From positions 1-64,000 of the forward strand of contig CAVQVG010000007.1 in the NCBI GenBank assembly GCA_963717125.1: a stretch of DNA of 64,000 bases, written 5' to 3'. The notes below the pieces were generated by a model, which saw only the letters and a program-made list of their open reading frames with translations, was not told where the DNA came from and made no database searches. This document shows positions 50,431 through 58,740 of the stretch, one piece after another; within the stretch, counting starts at the first letter, position 1, and the number at the start of each line of letters is the position of its first letter. The position numbers were made by a program, and so were the translations under genes. The stretch comes from RYN-230 sp963717125. Lineage in GTDB: Bacteria; Actinomycetota; Actinomycetes; Streptosporangiales; Streptosporangiaceae.

Positions 50431-53400
50431 TCACGCACCGACGGCGTGCCCCTGGGTTAGGCCACCCATCGACGTGCCTGCCGCGGCGGCTGGCACGCTA
50501 CCGGGAACCTCCGGCAGGTCGCCGCGCAGCCGGGCCCGGACCTGGTCGGCGTCGGAGTGGTGCAGGTGCTCCAGGATGGCCAGGGCCTGTTCCCAGGCCT
50601 GCCGGGCCTGGTCCAGGTCGCCGGTGGCGTGGTAGACGTCGCCCAGGTGGACCAGCATGGTGGTCTGGTAGTAGCCGCCGGCCATCCCCTCGATGGTGCG
50701 CAGCGCGGTGCGGATATGGCTGATCGCCTCGTCGAAGCGGCCCAGGTGGAACAGCACGTAGCCGACGCTGTCCCAGGTGGCGCCCTCGTTCAGCGGGTCA
50801 CCCCGGCCCCGGTTCATGCTCAGTGCCTGCTGGCAGAACTCCAGCGCCTGCTGGTATTCCCCCAGCTGGGCGTGGATGTAGCCAACCCCGTTGAGCATCT
50901 TGGCCAGGCCCGGCTCGTAGCCTTCCTGCCGGTACAGCGCCAGCGCCAGCTGCGCGTGGCCCAGCGCTTCGGCCAGCCGGCCCTGCCGCTCGGCCAGGAT
51001 CATGATGTCGTTGTGCGCCCGCGCCTCACCGAGCCGGTCCCCCAGCTCATGGTGCAGGTCCAGCGCCTGGGTGCAGTACACCCGCGCTTCGGCCAGCGAG
51101 CCAAGCCGGCTGTAGGTGGCGCTCAGATCCCGGTAGACGTGCGCCTGCGCGGCCCGGTCACCCAGCCGCTTGGCCGCCCCGATCGCGGTCAGCTGGATGG
51201 CCACCTGATCGTGCCAGTAGCCCTCCCGGTCGAAGAACAGCCACACCGCCCACGGCAGCTGCCAGGCATAGGTCTCGAAACCCGCCTCCTCGGCCTGGCC
51301 GATGGCCGCCAGCAGGACCTGGCGTTCGGCCGCGAACCACTCCTGCGCATCCGCCGCGCACGTCAGGATCTCCGGGCTCACCCCCGGCCGGGGCGGCGCC
51401 ACCGGCAGCCGCGGCCGGGCCGGGTTGAGCAGCCGGGCGCCCGCGCACGCCGTATGCAGGTAGTGATCCAGCACCCGGTGCACCGCTTCGCGGCGCAGCT
51501 CCCCCGAATCGCTGGTGCCCGCCAGGTCGGCGGCGTAGGCGCGGAGCAGGTCATGGAACGCGTACCGTCCTGGGGCGTGCTCGGCGATCAGGTGCGCATC
51601 GGCCAGTTCCGCCACCGCCGCCGCGGCCTCAGCGGGCGCGACCGCGGCCAGGCTGGCCGCCGCCGGGATCGTCACATCCGGGCCCGCGTGCAGCCCGAGC
51701 AGCCGGAACAACTGGGCGGCCGGCTCACTCAGCTGCTGGCACGACCAGGAGAACACCGCCCGGATGCTGGCCACCGGATCCCCCGCGTCCAGCGCGTCCA
51801 GCCGGCCCTGCGCGTCAGCCAGCTCACGCGACAGCTCCATCAGCGGCATCAACGGCCGCGCCGCCGCCCGCGCGGCCACGATGCTCAGCGCCAGCGGCAG
51901 CCGGGAACACGACTCGGTCAGCTGGCGGGCCGCGTCCGCCTCCGCGCTGGCCCGTTCGCCCAGCCGGCCCGCCAGGAGTTCGCGCGCCTCGGTGCCGGTC
52001 AGCACGTCCAGCGGCAGCAGCCGCGCCCCCTCGGTGGCGGCCAGCCCCGGCAGCCGCGCCCGGCTGGTCACCAGGACCAGGCAGGACGGGCTGCCCGGCA
52101 GCAGCGGCCGCACCTGGGCGGCGTCCCGCGCGTTGTCCAGGATGACCAGCACCCGCTTGCCCGCCAGCACGCTGCGGTACAGCGCCGCCTGGGCATCCAC
52201 GCTGTTCGGGATCTGCTCCTCGGTCACCCCGAACGCGCCGAGGAACCAGCGCAGCGCGTCCGCCGCGGCCACCGGCGTGCCTGAGGGGTCGAACCCGCGC
52301 AGGTTCACGTACAGCTGCCCGTCCGGGAACTCGGCCGCCGACTGATGCGCCCAGTGCACCGCCAGCGCCGTCTTACCGGCCCCGGCCGTCCCCCCGATGA
52401 CCAGCACCCGGACCGCCTCATCCGATGATCCGGCGTCCTGTAGCCAGGCCCGCAGCTCAGCCAGCTGCGCGGTCCGCCCGGCGAAGTGCGCCACCCCCGC
52501 GGGTAGCTGCCGCGGCACGACCGGCGCGGCGGCTGGGCTGCCCGCGCCGCCGGCGGCCCGCTCGGCGGCCGGGCCGACCGGCCCGGCGGCGGCTGGGCCG
52601 GTCGGCCCGGCGGCTGGTGACCCTTCGGCGGCGGCGTCGGCCGCCCCGGCGGCGGGCGCGGCGGCGTCGCGCAGCGGGCCGCGGCCGCTGCCCCGGGTGC
52701 CGGTCACCGGCTCTCCAGGCGCACCGCGGCCGCGGGCCGCACCGGCCGCCCTGGGCCGTCCCGCGGCCGCCGCCCGGGACTCCTCCCGGCCAGGGTGCCC
52801 GCCACCCGGCCGCCCACCACCGGGCCGGGCGCCGCCCGGTTTAGCGCTGCCCGCTGCCGGGCCACCCGCCGCGCCGCTGGCCGCTGCCGCGCTGCCCGGG
52901 GCGGTGCTGGCCGGGGCGGTGCTGCCCGGGGCGGTGCGGCCCGGCGCCGCGCTCGCGGACCGGGGCCCGGCCGGCTGCGGCGGGTTCCCGGTCAGCCGGA
53001 AGCTGGCCAGCGTTGGACCGGGGGCGGCCAGGCCAGGATCGCCGGCCAGGATGCCCGCCTGCAGGTCGCGCAGCTCCCGGCCCGGCTCCACGCCCAGCTC
53101 GTCCACCAGCATGCGGCGGGTGCGCTGGTAGGCGGCGAGCGCCTCGGCCTGCCGCCCGCAGCGGTACAGCGCCAGCATGAGCTGGGCGTGGAACCGCTCC
53201 CGCCAGGGGTGGTCCAGGGCCAGCTGGGTCAGCTCACCGACCAGTTCGGAGTGCCGGCCTTGGGCCAGACCGGCGTCCATCCGCCATTCCTGGGCCTGCA
53301 TCCGGAGCGCGTCGAGCCGGGGCACCTCGGCGGTGATCAGGACGTTCGACGGCACGTCCACCAGCGGGTTGCCGCGCCACAGGGCCAGCGCCTCGCTGAG

Positions 53401-53787
53401 CACATCCCAGGCCGCCTGGGTACCGGTGGCCGCGGCGCCGCGGCCGACCGCCTCGCCGCCGCGGGCGCACAGCGCGGTGAACCACAGCGCGTCCACCTCG
53501 TCCGGCTCCGCCTCGAGCGCGTAGCCAGGGTCACGGGTCACGATCCGGCGCCCGGCCACCGGGCCGAGGATCTGCCGGAGCCGCCTCACGTAGTTGCGGA
53601 TGGCCACCCGGTCACCGGACGGCGGCGTCCCGTCCCAGATGAACTCGGCCAGCTCGTCGTAGGAGGCCACCTGCCCAGCCCGGAGCGCCAGCGCGGCCAG
53701 GATCACCCGCTGTTTCGGCGCTGGGACGACTACGTCCGCGCCATCAGCCCGAACCAGTAATGGCCCGAGCACGCCCACCCAGAACAC
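50431..53787 (-). CDS. Giant SARP/AfsR-type regulator with NB-ARC and TPR domains
   Basis: GTG start; 1118 residues. Winged helix (1-95): APKQRVILAALALRAGQVAS, RNYVRRLRQILG. BTAD (95-255): ITAEVPRLDALRMQAQEW, HPWRERFHAQLMLALYRCG. A disordered Ala/Gly/Pro linker of about 170 residues follows. The NB-ARC domain has P-loop GGTAGAGKTALAVHWAH, VLVILDNARDA and LVLVTSRARLPG. C-terminal TPRs complete it (GEARAHNDIMILAERQGRLA, YQQALEFCQQALSMNRGRG). It shares its layout with the SARP at 25.7-28.6 kb but has the long linker. As an AfsR-class activator it would control secondary metabolism or development. It is upstream of glnE on the same strand. Confidence 0.92.
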   Translation of the reverse strand: MFWVGVLGPLLVRADGADVVVPAPKQRVILAALALRAGQVASYDELAEFIWDGTPPSGDRVAIRNYVRRLRQILGPVAGRRIVTRDPGYALEAEPDEVDALWFTALCARGGEAVGRGAAATGTQAAWDVLSEALALWRGNPLVDVPSNVLITAEVPRLDALRMQAQEWRMDAGLAQGRHSELVGELTQLALDHPWRERFHAQLMLALYRCGRQAEALAAYQRTRRMLVDELGVEPGRELRDLQAGILAGDPGLAAPGPTLASFRLTGNPPQPAGPRSASAAPGRTAPGSTAPASTAPGSAAAASGAAGGPAAGSAKPGGARPGGGRPGGGHPGREESRAAAAGRPRAAGAARGRGAPGEPVTGTRGSGRGPLRDAAAPAAGAADAAAEGSPAAGPTGPAAAGPVGPAAERAAGGAGSPAAAPVVPRQLPAGVAHFAGRTAQLAELRAWLQDAGSSDEAVRVLVIGGTAGAGKTALAVHWAHQSAAEFPDGQLYVNLRGFDPSGTPVAAADALRWFLGAFGVTEEQIPNSVDAQAALYRSVLAGKRVLVILDNARDAAQVRPLLPGSPSCLVLVTSRARLPGLAATEGARLLPLDVLTGTEARELLAGRLGERASAEADAARQLTESCSRLPLALSIVAARAAARPLMPLMELSRELADAQGRLDALDAGDPVASIRAVFSWSCQQLSEPAAQLFRLLGLHAGPDVTIPAAASLAAVAPAEAAAAVAELADAHLIAEHAPGRYAFHDLLRAYAADLAGTSDSGELRREAVHRVLDHYLHTACAGARLLNPARPRLPVAPPRPGVSPEILTCAADAQEWFAAERQVLLAAIGQAEEAGFETYAWQLPWAVWLFFDREGYWHDQVAIQLTAIGAAKRLGDRAAQAHVYRDLSATYSRLGSLAEARVYCTQALDLHHELGDRLGEARAHNDIMILAERQGRLAEALGHAQLALALYRQEGYEPGLAKMLNGVGYIHAQLGEYQQALEFCQQALSMNRGRGDPLNEGATWDSVGYVLFHLGRFDEAISHIRTALRTIEGMAGGYYQTTMLVHLGDVYHATGDLDQARQAWEQALAILEHLHHSDADQVRARLRGDLPEVPGSVPAAAAGTSMGGLTQGHAVGA

Positions 53788-53861
53788 GCTGCCCCTAACC
53801 CCGATCCCTGTCGCGGCCCGCCGCCCCAGCCCTGGTTACCCCCCATAGCACTGACTCACCG

Positions 53862-55223
53862 TCACAGCACCGGCAAGTACCGGTCCAGTTCGAACTGGGT
53901 GACCTGATGCCGGTACTCGCGCCACTCGGCGCGCTTGTTGCGCAAGAAGAAGTCGAAGACGTGCTCGCCGAGAGCCTCGGCTACCAGTTCGCTGTCCTGC
54001 ATCGCCGTGATCGCCTCATCCAGGCTCTGCGGTAGCGGCGAGATGCCCAGCGCGCGCCGCTCGGCCGAGGTGAGCGCCCAGACGTCATCCTCGGCGCCGG
54101 GCGGCAACTCGTAGCCGGCCTCGATTCCTTTCAGACCTGCTTCCAGGATCACCGCGAACGCAAGGTAAGGGTTGCAAGCCGAGTCTACCGAGCGAAACTC
54201 GACACGGGTGGCATTTCCCTTGTGCGGCTTGTACATCGGCACCCGGACCAGAGCGGACCGGTTGTTGTGCCCCCAGCAAATGTACGCGGGCGCCTCTCCG
54301 CCAGCCCCGGCGGTAACTTCCGCCGCGCCCCACAGCCGCTTATAAGAGTTGACCCACTGGTTACAGACCCCAGTGATCTCGGCCGCGTGCCGGAGCAGTC
54401 CGGCGATGAACGCCCGGCCGAGCTTGGACAGCTGGAATTCCGCGCCCGGTTCGTAGAACACATTACGGTCACCCTCGAACAGCGACATATGGGTGTGCAT
54501 ACCGGAGCCGGGGTACTCGGTGAACGGCTTCGGCATAAAGGACGCGTACACCCCCTGCTGGAGCGCCACCTCCTTCATGACCAGCCGGAACGACATAATG
54601 TTGTCGGCCGTGGTCAGCGCGTCCGCGTACCGCAGGTCGATTTCCTGCTGGCCCGGCCCGCCCTCGTGGTGGCTGAACTCCACCGAGATGCCCATGCTCT
54701 CCAGCATCTGGATGGACACGTGCCGGAAGTCGTGCGCGACGCTGTGCGGGGTGTGGTCGAAGTAGCCGCCGGTGTCGATCGGCTGCGGCGCGGTGCCCGC
54801 CGCGGGCTTCTCCTTGAGCAGGAAGAACTCCACCTCGGGGTGGGTGTAGAAGGTGAAGCCGAGATCGGCCGCGTGCCCCAGGGCCCGCTTCAGCACGTAC
54901 CGCGGATCGGCGTAGGACGGCGAGCCGTCCGGCATCCGGATGTCACAGAACATCCGGCCGACCCCCGACGCCTCGCCCCGCCAGGGCAGCAACTGGAACG
55001 TGGACGCGTCCGGCTTGGCGATCATGTCCGCCTCGTAGACCCGGGCGAAGCCCTCGATCGCCGAGCCGTCGAACCCGATGCCCTCGGCGAAGGCGCCCTC
55101 GAGTTCGGCCGGGGCGACCGCGACCGATTTCAGGTAACCGAGGACGTCGGTGAACCACAGCCGGACAAAACGGATGTCGCGTTCCTCCAGGGTGCGGAGG
55201 ACGAATTCTTCCTGCCTGTCCAT
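53862..55223 (-). CDS. glnA2: Glutamine-synthetase-like ligase (GlnA2 type)
   Basis: ATG at 55223; 453 residues. GS signatures are present: GFDGSAIEGFARVYEADMI, HPEVEFFLL, SHHEGGPGQQEIDLRYADAL, MPKPFTEYPGSGMHTHMSLFEG and VEFRSVDSACNPYLAF. The region matching the adenylylation loop reads YELPPGAEDDVWALTSAERR and lacks the Tyr of GlnA, so GlnE should not modify it. The homologue in Streptomyces coelicolor at the same locus is a gamma-glutamylpolyamine synthetase, which suggests polyamine use rather than ammonia assimilation (inference by synteny). Two GTAAC pentamers six bases apart lie upstream at 55329-55344. Confidence 0.88.
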   Translation of the reverse strand: MDRQEEFVLRTLEERDIRFVRLWFTDVLGYLKSVAVAPAELEGAFAEGIGFDGSAIEGFARVYEADMIAKPDASTFQLLPWRGEASGVGRMFCDIRMPDGSPSYADPRYVLKRALGHAADLGFTFYTHPEVEFFLLKEKPAAGTAPQPIDTGGYFDHTPHSVAHDFRHVSIQMLESMGISVEFSHHEGGPGQQEIDLRYADALTTADNIMSFRLVMKEVALQQGVYASFMPKPFTEYPGSGMHTHMSLFEGDRNVFYEPGAEFQLSKLGRAFIAGLLRHAAEITGVCNQWVNSYKRLWGAAEVTAGAGGEAPAYICWGHNNRSALVRVPMYKPHKGNATRVEFRSVDSACNPYLAFAVILEAGLKGIEAGYELPPGAEDDVWALTSAERRALGISPLPQSLDEAITAMQDSELVAEALGEHVFDFFLRNKRAEWREYRHQVTQFELDRYLPVL

Positions 55224-55437
55224 GACAGCCTGTCCTTGCTGGTCAGCGGCTTACACCTGCGTGGATGCGGGCAGCACAGCATATCGGCTGACCGAGGCTG
55301 CGCCCGGGCGCCAGTCTCTCGCGATCGTGTTACCAGGGCGTTACAAAGCCACCCGCGAGTCTACTCGCGGCAGGCCGGACAGGCCTACTGCCGGGCGGCG
55401 GCGCGGCGGCCGCTACCAGGCGGCGGCGCGGCGGCCG
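55224..55437. other. Upstream region of the glnA2-like gene
   Basis: It holds GTAAC-n6-GTAAC on the minus strand (55344-55329), an incomplete GlnR-like site. It also has a direct repeat of GGCGGCGGCGCGGCGGCC at 55392-55431. No gene is seen. Confidence 0.4.
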
Positions 55438-55590
55438 CTACCGGGCGTAGCTGCTGGCCCCAGCCCAGTCGATCAGCGTCGCGGGCTCGTCGCCAACCAC
55501 CCACGCGTCGTGCCCCGGCGGCACGCTCCCCGCCGTGCCCGCCGGGCGGCCCAGCACGGTGGCCAGCCGCTCGACGCTCGTCGAATACAT
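55438..55590 (-). CDS. Small ORF, unknown
   Basis: ATG at 55590 gives 50 residues: YSTSVERLATVLGRPAGT, VPPGHDAWVVGDEPATLIDW, end GASSYAR. The GHDAWVVGDEP stretch looks like conserved protein sequence rather than chance, but I cannot place it in a family. It begins just after a large palindrome. A second minus frame from ATG 55615 overlaps it in another phase and looks less protein-like. Confidence 0.35.
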   Translation of the reverse strand: MYSTSVERLATVLGRPAGTAGSVPPGHDAWVVGDEPATLIDWAGASSYAR

Positions 55591-55640
55591 CAGTGGTGCG
55601 AATTTTTGCCCTCATGAGGGCAAAAATTCGAACCGCTGAT
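55589..55640. promoter_or_regulatory. Large AT-rich palindrome upstream of nadE
   Basis: Bases 55599-55630 form a perfect 32-bp palindrome with arms CGAATTTTTGCCCTCA; flanks extend it to 52 bases with few mismatches. Runs of T and A are very rare in this genome. It lies between the small ORF and nadE, so it could be an operator for both or a mobile palindrome. Confidence 0.7.
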
Positions 55641-55724
55641 CGAGGGTGAGCTACCAGGAGCCGGGCGGGGTCAGCCTGGTCCGGGCCGAGCAGGCCGGCC
55701 CGCTGCGGGCCGCTCACGGCCGCA

Positions 55725-55736
55725 TACAGTAAACGG
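55725..55736 (+). promoter_or_regulatory. Leaderless-type -10 for nadE
   Basis: TACAGT at 55725-55730 is six bases before GTG 55737. Confidence 0.5.
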
Positions 55737-57596
55737 GTGACCAGGCTGCGGATCGCCCTCGCCCAGGCGAACTCGACCGTTGGTGACCTGACCGGGAACG
55801 CGGCGGCGGTGCTGGAGTGGACCCACCGCGCCGTGGCGGCCGGCGCCGACCTGGTCGTGTTCCCGGAGATGATGCTCACCGGGTACCCGGTCGAAGACCT
55901 CGCGCTGCGCGCCTCGTTCGTGACCGCGTCCCTCGCCACGCTGGAGGACACCGCGCGGCGGCTGGACGCGGCCGGGCTCGGTGACATCGCCGTGGTCACC
56001 GGGTACCTGGGCCGCCAGGCCGGCCTGGCTGCGCGGGTCGGCGTACCGGCCGGCGCGCCGCTCGACGCGGCCGCGCTGCTGCACGGCGGCCGGGTCGTGG
56101 TCAGCACGGCCAAGCACCACCTGCCTAACTACGGGGTGTTCGACGAGTACCGGTACTTCGTGCCGGGCAACTGCCTGCCGGTGGTCCGCGTCCCGGCCGC
56201 CGCCGGCGGCGCCGTGGACGTGGCCATCGCCATCTGCGAGGACCTGTGGCAGGACGGCGGGCCGGTCGCGGTCACCCGGCAGGCGGGCGCCGGGCTGCTG
56301 GTGGTGCCGAACGCCTCCCCGTACGAGCGGGACAAGAGCGACGCGCGCTTCCAGCTGGTCGCCCGGCGGGCCCGCGAGGCGGGCGCCGCGCTGGCCTACG
56401 TCAACATGATGGGCGGCCAGGACGAGCTGGTCTTCGACGGGGACTCGATCATCGTGGACGCCAACGGCGAGCTGCTCGCCCGTGGCCCGCAGTTCGAGGA
56501 GACCCTGCTGGTCGCCGACCTGGACCTGCCCGCGGCCACCGGCCCGCTGCCGGCCGACCGCCCGGCCGACGCGTTTGACGGCACAACCATGACCATCACC
56601 CGAGCGGTTTTGCCCCAGCCGGAACGGCCGTCCCGGCCGGCTGTACTGACCCGGGGGGACGACCCCCCGGAACCCCCCGATCGCCGCTCCGCGTCGAGGC
56701 CGGCGGAGCCGGCCATTTGGCCGCGGCTGGAACCACTGGCCGAGGTGTACGCGGCCCTGGTCATCGGGGTTCGCGACTACGCGCGGAAGAACGGGTTCCG
56801 CTCGGTGATCCTGGGCCTGTCCGGCGGGATCGATTCCGCGCTGGTGGCCACCATCGCCACCGACGCGCTCGGCCCGGAGCAGGTGAACGTGGTGCTGATG
56901 CCCAGCCAGTACTCCTCGGAGCACTCGGTCGGCGACGCGGAGGACCTGGCCAAACGGCAGGGAGCGACCGCCAGGACGGCGCCGATCGCGCCCATGGTCA
57001 ACGCGTTCGAGGCCGAGCTGCACCTGACCGGGCTGGCCGCCGAGAACCTGCAGTCCCGGATCCGCGGCGTGATCCTGATGGGGCTGAGCAACGCGGCCGG
57101 GCACCTCGTCCTCACCACCGGGAACAAGAGCGAGATCGCCACCGGGTACTCCACCCTGTACGGCGACTCGGCGGGCGGCTTCGGCCCGATCAAGGACGTG
57201 CTCAAGACGCTGGTGTGGGAGCTGGCCCGGTGGCGCAACGACCAGGCGGCGGCGCGCGACGAGACGCCGCCGATCCCGGAGAACTCCATCACCAAGCCGC
57301 CCAGCGCGGAACTCGCCCCCGGCCAGCTGGACACCGATTCGCTGCCCAACTACAGCGTGCTGGACCCGCTGCTCGACGACTACGTGGAGAAGGACATGGG
57401 CGCGGCCGAGCTGGTCGCGGCCGGGCACGACCCCGCCCTGGTGGACCGGGTGATCCAGCTGGTGGACCGGGCCGAGTACAAGCGGCGGCAGTACCCGCCC
57501 GGCCCGAAGATCACGCCCCGCAACTTCGGCCGGGACCGGCGGCTGCCGATCACCAACCGCTGGCGCGAGCCACGTCCGGCCACGCCGGCCGAGTGA
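55737..57596 (+). CDS. nadE: Glutamine-dependent NAD synthetase
   Basis: GTG at 55737; 619 residues. The N-terminal nitrilase-type glutaminase domain has Glu in VVFPEMMLTGYPVEDL, Lys in STAKHHLPNYGVFDEYRYF and Cys in IAICEDLWQDGG. The C-terminal synthetase has the PP-loop LGLSGGIDSALVA, SSEHSVGDAEDL and LTTGNKSEIATGYSTLYGD. It makes NAD from deamido-NAD with glutamine-derived ammonia. Between the two domains (about residues 300-325) lies an in-frame palindromic repeat with LTRGDDPPEPPDRRSA, the same peptide as in GlnE. The place is a natural linker, so activity is probably kept. Confidence 0.95.
   Translation: MTRLRIALAQANSTVGDLTGNAAAVLEWTHRAVAAGADLVVFPEMMLTGYPVEDLALRASFVTASLATLEDTARRLDAAGLGDIAVVTGYLGRQAGLAARVGVPAGAPLDAAALLHGGRVVVSTAKHHLPNYGVFDEYRYFVPGNCLPVVRVPAAAGGAVDVAIAICEDLWQDGGPVAVTRQAGAGLLVVPNASPYERDKSDARFQLVARRAREAGAALAYVNMMGGQDELVFDGDSIIVDANGELLARGPQFEETLLVADLDLPAATGPLPADRPADAFDGTTMTITRAVLPQPERPSRPAVLTRGDDPPEPPDRRSASRPAEPAIWPRLEPLAEVYAALVIGVRDYARKNGFRSVILGLSGGIDSALVATIATDALGPEQVNVVLMPSQYSSEHSVGDAEDLAKRQGATARTAPIAPMVNAFEAELHLTGLAAENLQSRIRGVILMGLSNAAGHLVLTTGNKSEIATGYSTLYGDSAGGFGPIKDVLKTLVWELARWRNDQAAARDETPPIPENSITKPPSAELAPGQLDTDSLPNYSVLDPLLDDYVEKDMGAAELVAAGHDPALVDRVIQLVDRAEYKRRQYPPGPKITPRNFGRDRRLPITNRWREPRPATPAE
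56651..56714 (+). repeat. In-frame palindromic repeat inside nadE
   Basis: The first 45 or so bases match the glnE units (CCGGGGGGACGACCCCCC, then CCCCCCGATCGCCGCTCC). The last hairpin differs: GGCCGGC/GCCGGCC. It encodes VLTRGDDPPEPPDRRSA in the same phase as in glnE. Confidence 0.85.
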
Positions 57597-57627
57597 TCTG
57601 CACGGCGGCAGTACAACCAACGGGCGT

Positions 57628-58668
57628 TCAGCCAGTGAGCATTAGTACGGCATAGCCGACGAGCCAGTGTTCCAGCTGGTAGTCGCCGCCGACCACGTAG
57701 GGTAGCGCCGCCTTGGCGTGCTGCCGGGCCGCCGCCCGGGCCGGCTCGGCGCGCGGGTCGCCGGGCGGCAGCGCGTCCGCGATCCGCCGCCAGCACCAGG
57801 CCCGGCTCGCGTTCAGGCCGTGCAGCTGGGCGGCCAGCCCGTCGGTGCCGTCGCCGGCCGCCGCGGGGGTGAACAGGGTGGCCGGCCGGCCCCACTCGAT
57901 GCCGGGCAGGAACATGGTCAGCCATTCCGCGAAGTCGGCCCGGGGCAGGATGCGGGACATCAGCTCGGCCTCCGTGAGCGCGGGCGACAGGGAGTCGTCC
58001 CCGGACGGCTCCCAGTCGGCCGGGTACATGATGTCCGCGCTGAACCAGCCCATGGCCCGGGCCGCGATCGCCTCGCGCAGCGCCGGGTCCCCGGCGGCGG
58101 CCCGCGCCACGGCGAACGGCCAGGCCAGCGACAGGGCGAACGCGCTGCCCCGGCGGGTGCCGTACCGCACCGGGTAGACCTGCCCGGGCAGCCAGCGCAG
58201 AAAGCAGCTGACCAGCGCCTCGGCCAGCGGGGCCATCGAGCTGGCCCACTTCAGCCCGTCCGGGTGATCCCAGCTCGCCGCCTCGTGGACCAGGGCCAGC
58301 GCCCAGCCCCAGCCCTGCGGGCGCTCGGTGGACGCGTCCGGCCCGGCGATGAAGTCGGCTTCGTGGGCCAGCGCCACCGGGGTGAACTGGGCGCCCAGCG
58401 CGGCCCGGATCTCCCCGCCGCGGGCCACGTCCGGGACCTGGCGCAGCAACCGCAGCAGGGCCCAGTGCATCTGCACCGAGGAGTGCCAGTCGTGGCTGCC
58501 GTAGAACACCGGGGTGCGGGCCCGCGGCCGGTACGGGAAATCACCGGGCCCGGTCATCAGGTGCCGCATCGCGGCGGGGAACTCATGCTTGATGTTGGCC
58601 AGCGCCACCCCCGCGTAGCCCGCGCCCTCGGTGCGGAGCAGTCCGGCCCACTCGTCCGTCAGGTCCAT
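57628..58668 (-). CDS. DUF2891 family protein
   Basis: ATG at 58668 after GGAGGG; 346 residues. Family features are YAGVALANIKHEFPAAM, TPVFYGSHDWHSSVQMHWAL, DASTERPQGWGWALAL, and GGDYQLEHWLVGYAVLML at the C terminus; the fold is probably an alpha/alpha barrel. Conserved His and Asp in GSHDWHS and Glu/His in QLEHW suggest an enzyme, but no activity is known to me. No signal peptide is seen. It converges with nadE and follows phzF-like on the same strand. Confidence 0.85.
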   Translation of the reverse strand: MDLTDEWAGLLRTEGAGYAGVALANIKHEFPAAMRHLMTGPGDFPYRPRARTPVFYGSHDWHSSVQMHWALLRLLRQVPDVARGGEIRAALGAQFTPVALAHEADFIAGPDASTERPQGWGWALALVHEAASWDHPDGLKWASSMAPLAEALVSCFLRWLPGQVYPVRYGTRRGSAFALSLAWPFAVARAAAGDPALREAIAARAMGWFSADIMYPADWEPSGDDSLSPALTEAELMSRILPRADFAEWLTMFLPGIEWGRPATLFTPAAAGDGTDGLAAQLHGLNASRAWCWRRIADALPPGDPRAEPARAAARQHAKAALPYVVGGDYQLEHWLVGYAVLMLTG

Positions 58669-58740
58669 GGTCCGACCGCCCTCCAGCCGAGAGTTCCGGC
58701 ATGCACCGAGTTGGATTCCCGGGACCAGCCCGTCCTACGC

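Noticed and set aside
50557..52284. A 575-residue + strand frame opposite the giant SARP gene
   Set aside because: Shadow of the NB-ARC/TPR coding strand; Arg/Gln/Gly-rich with no motif.
55385..56113. A 242-residue minus frame crossing the palindrome and nadE start
   Set aside because: It lies opposite the nadE glutaminase motifs and has no recognisable domain.
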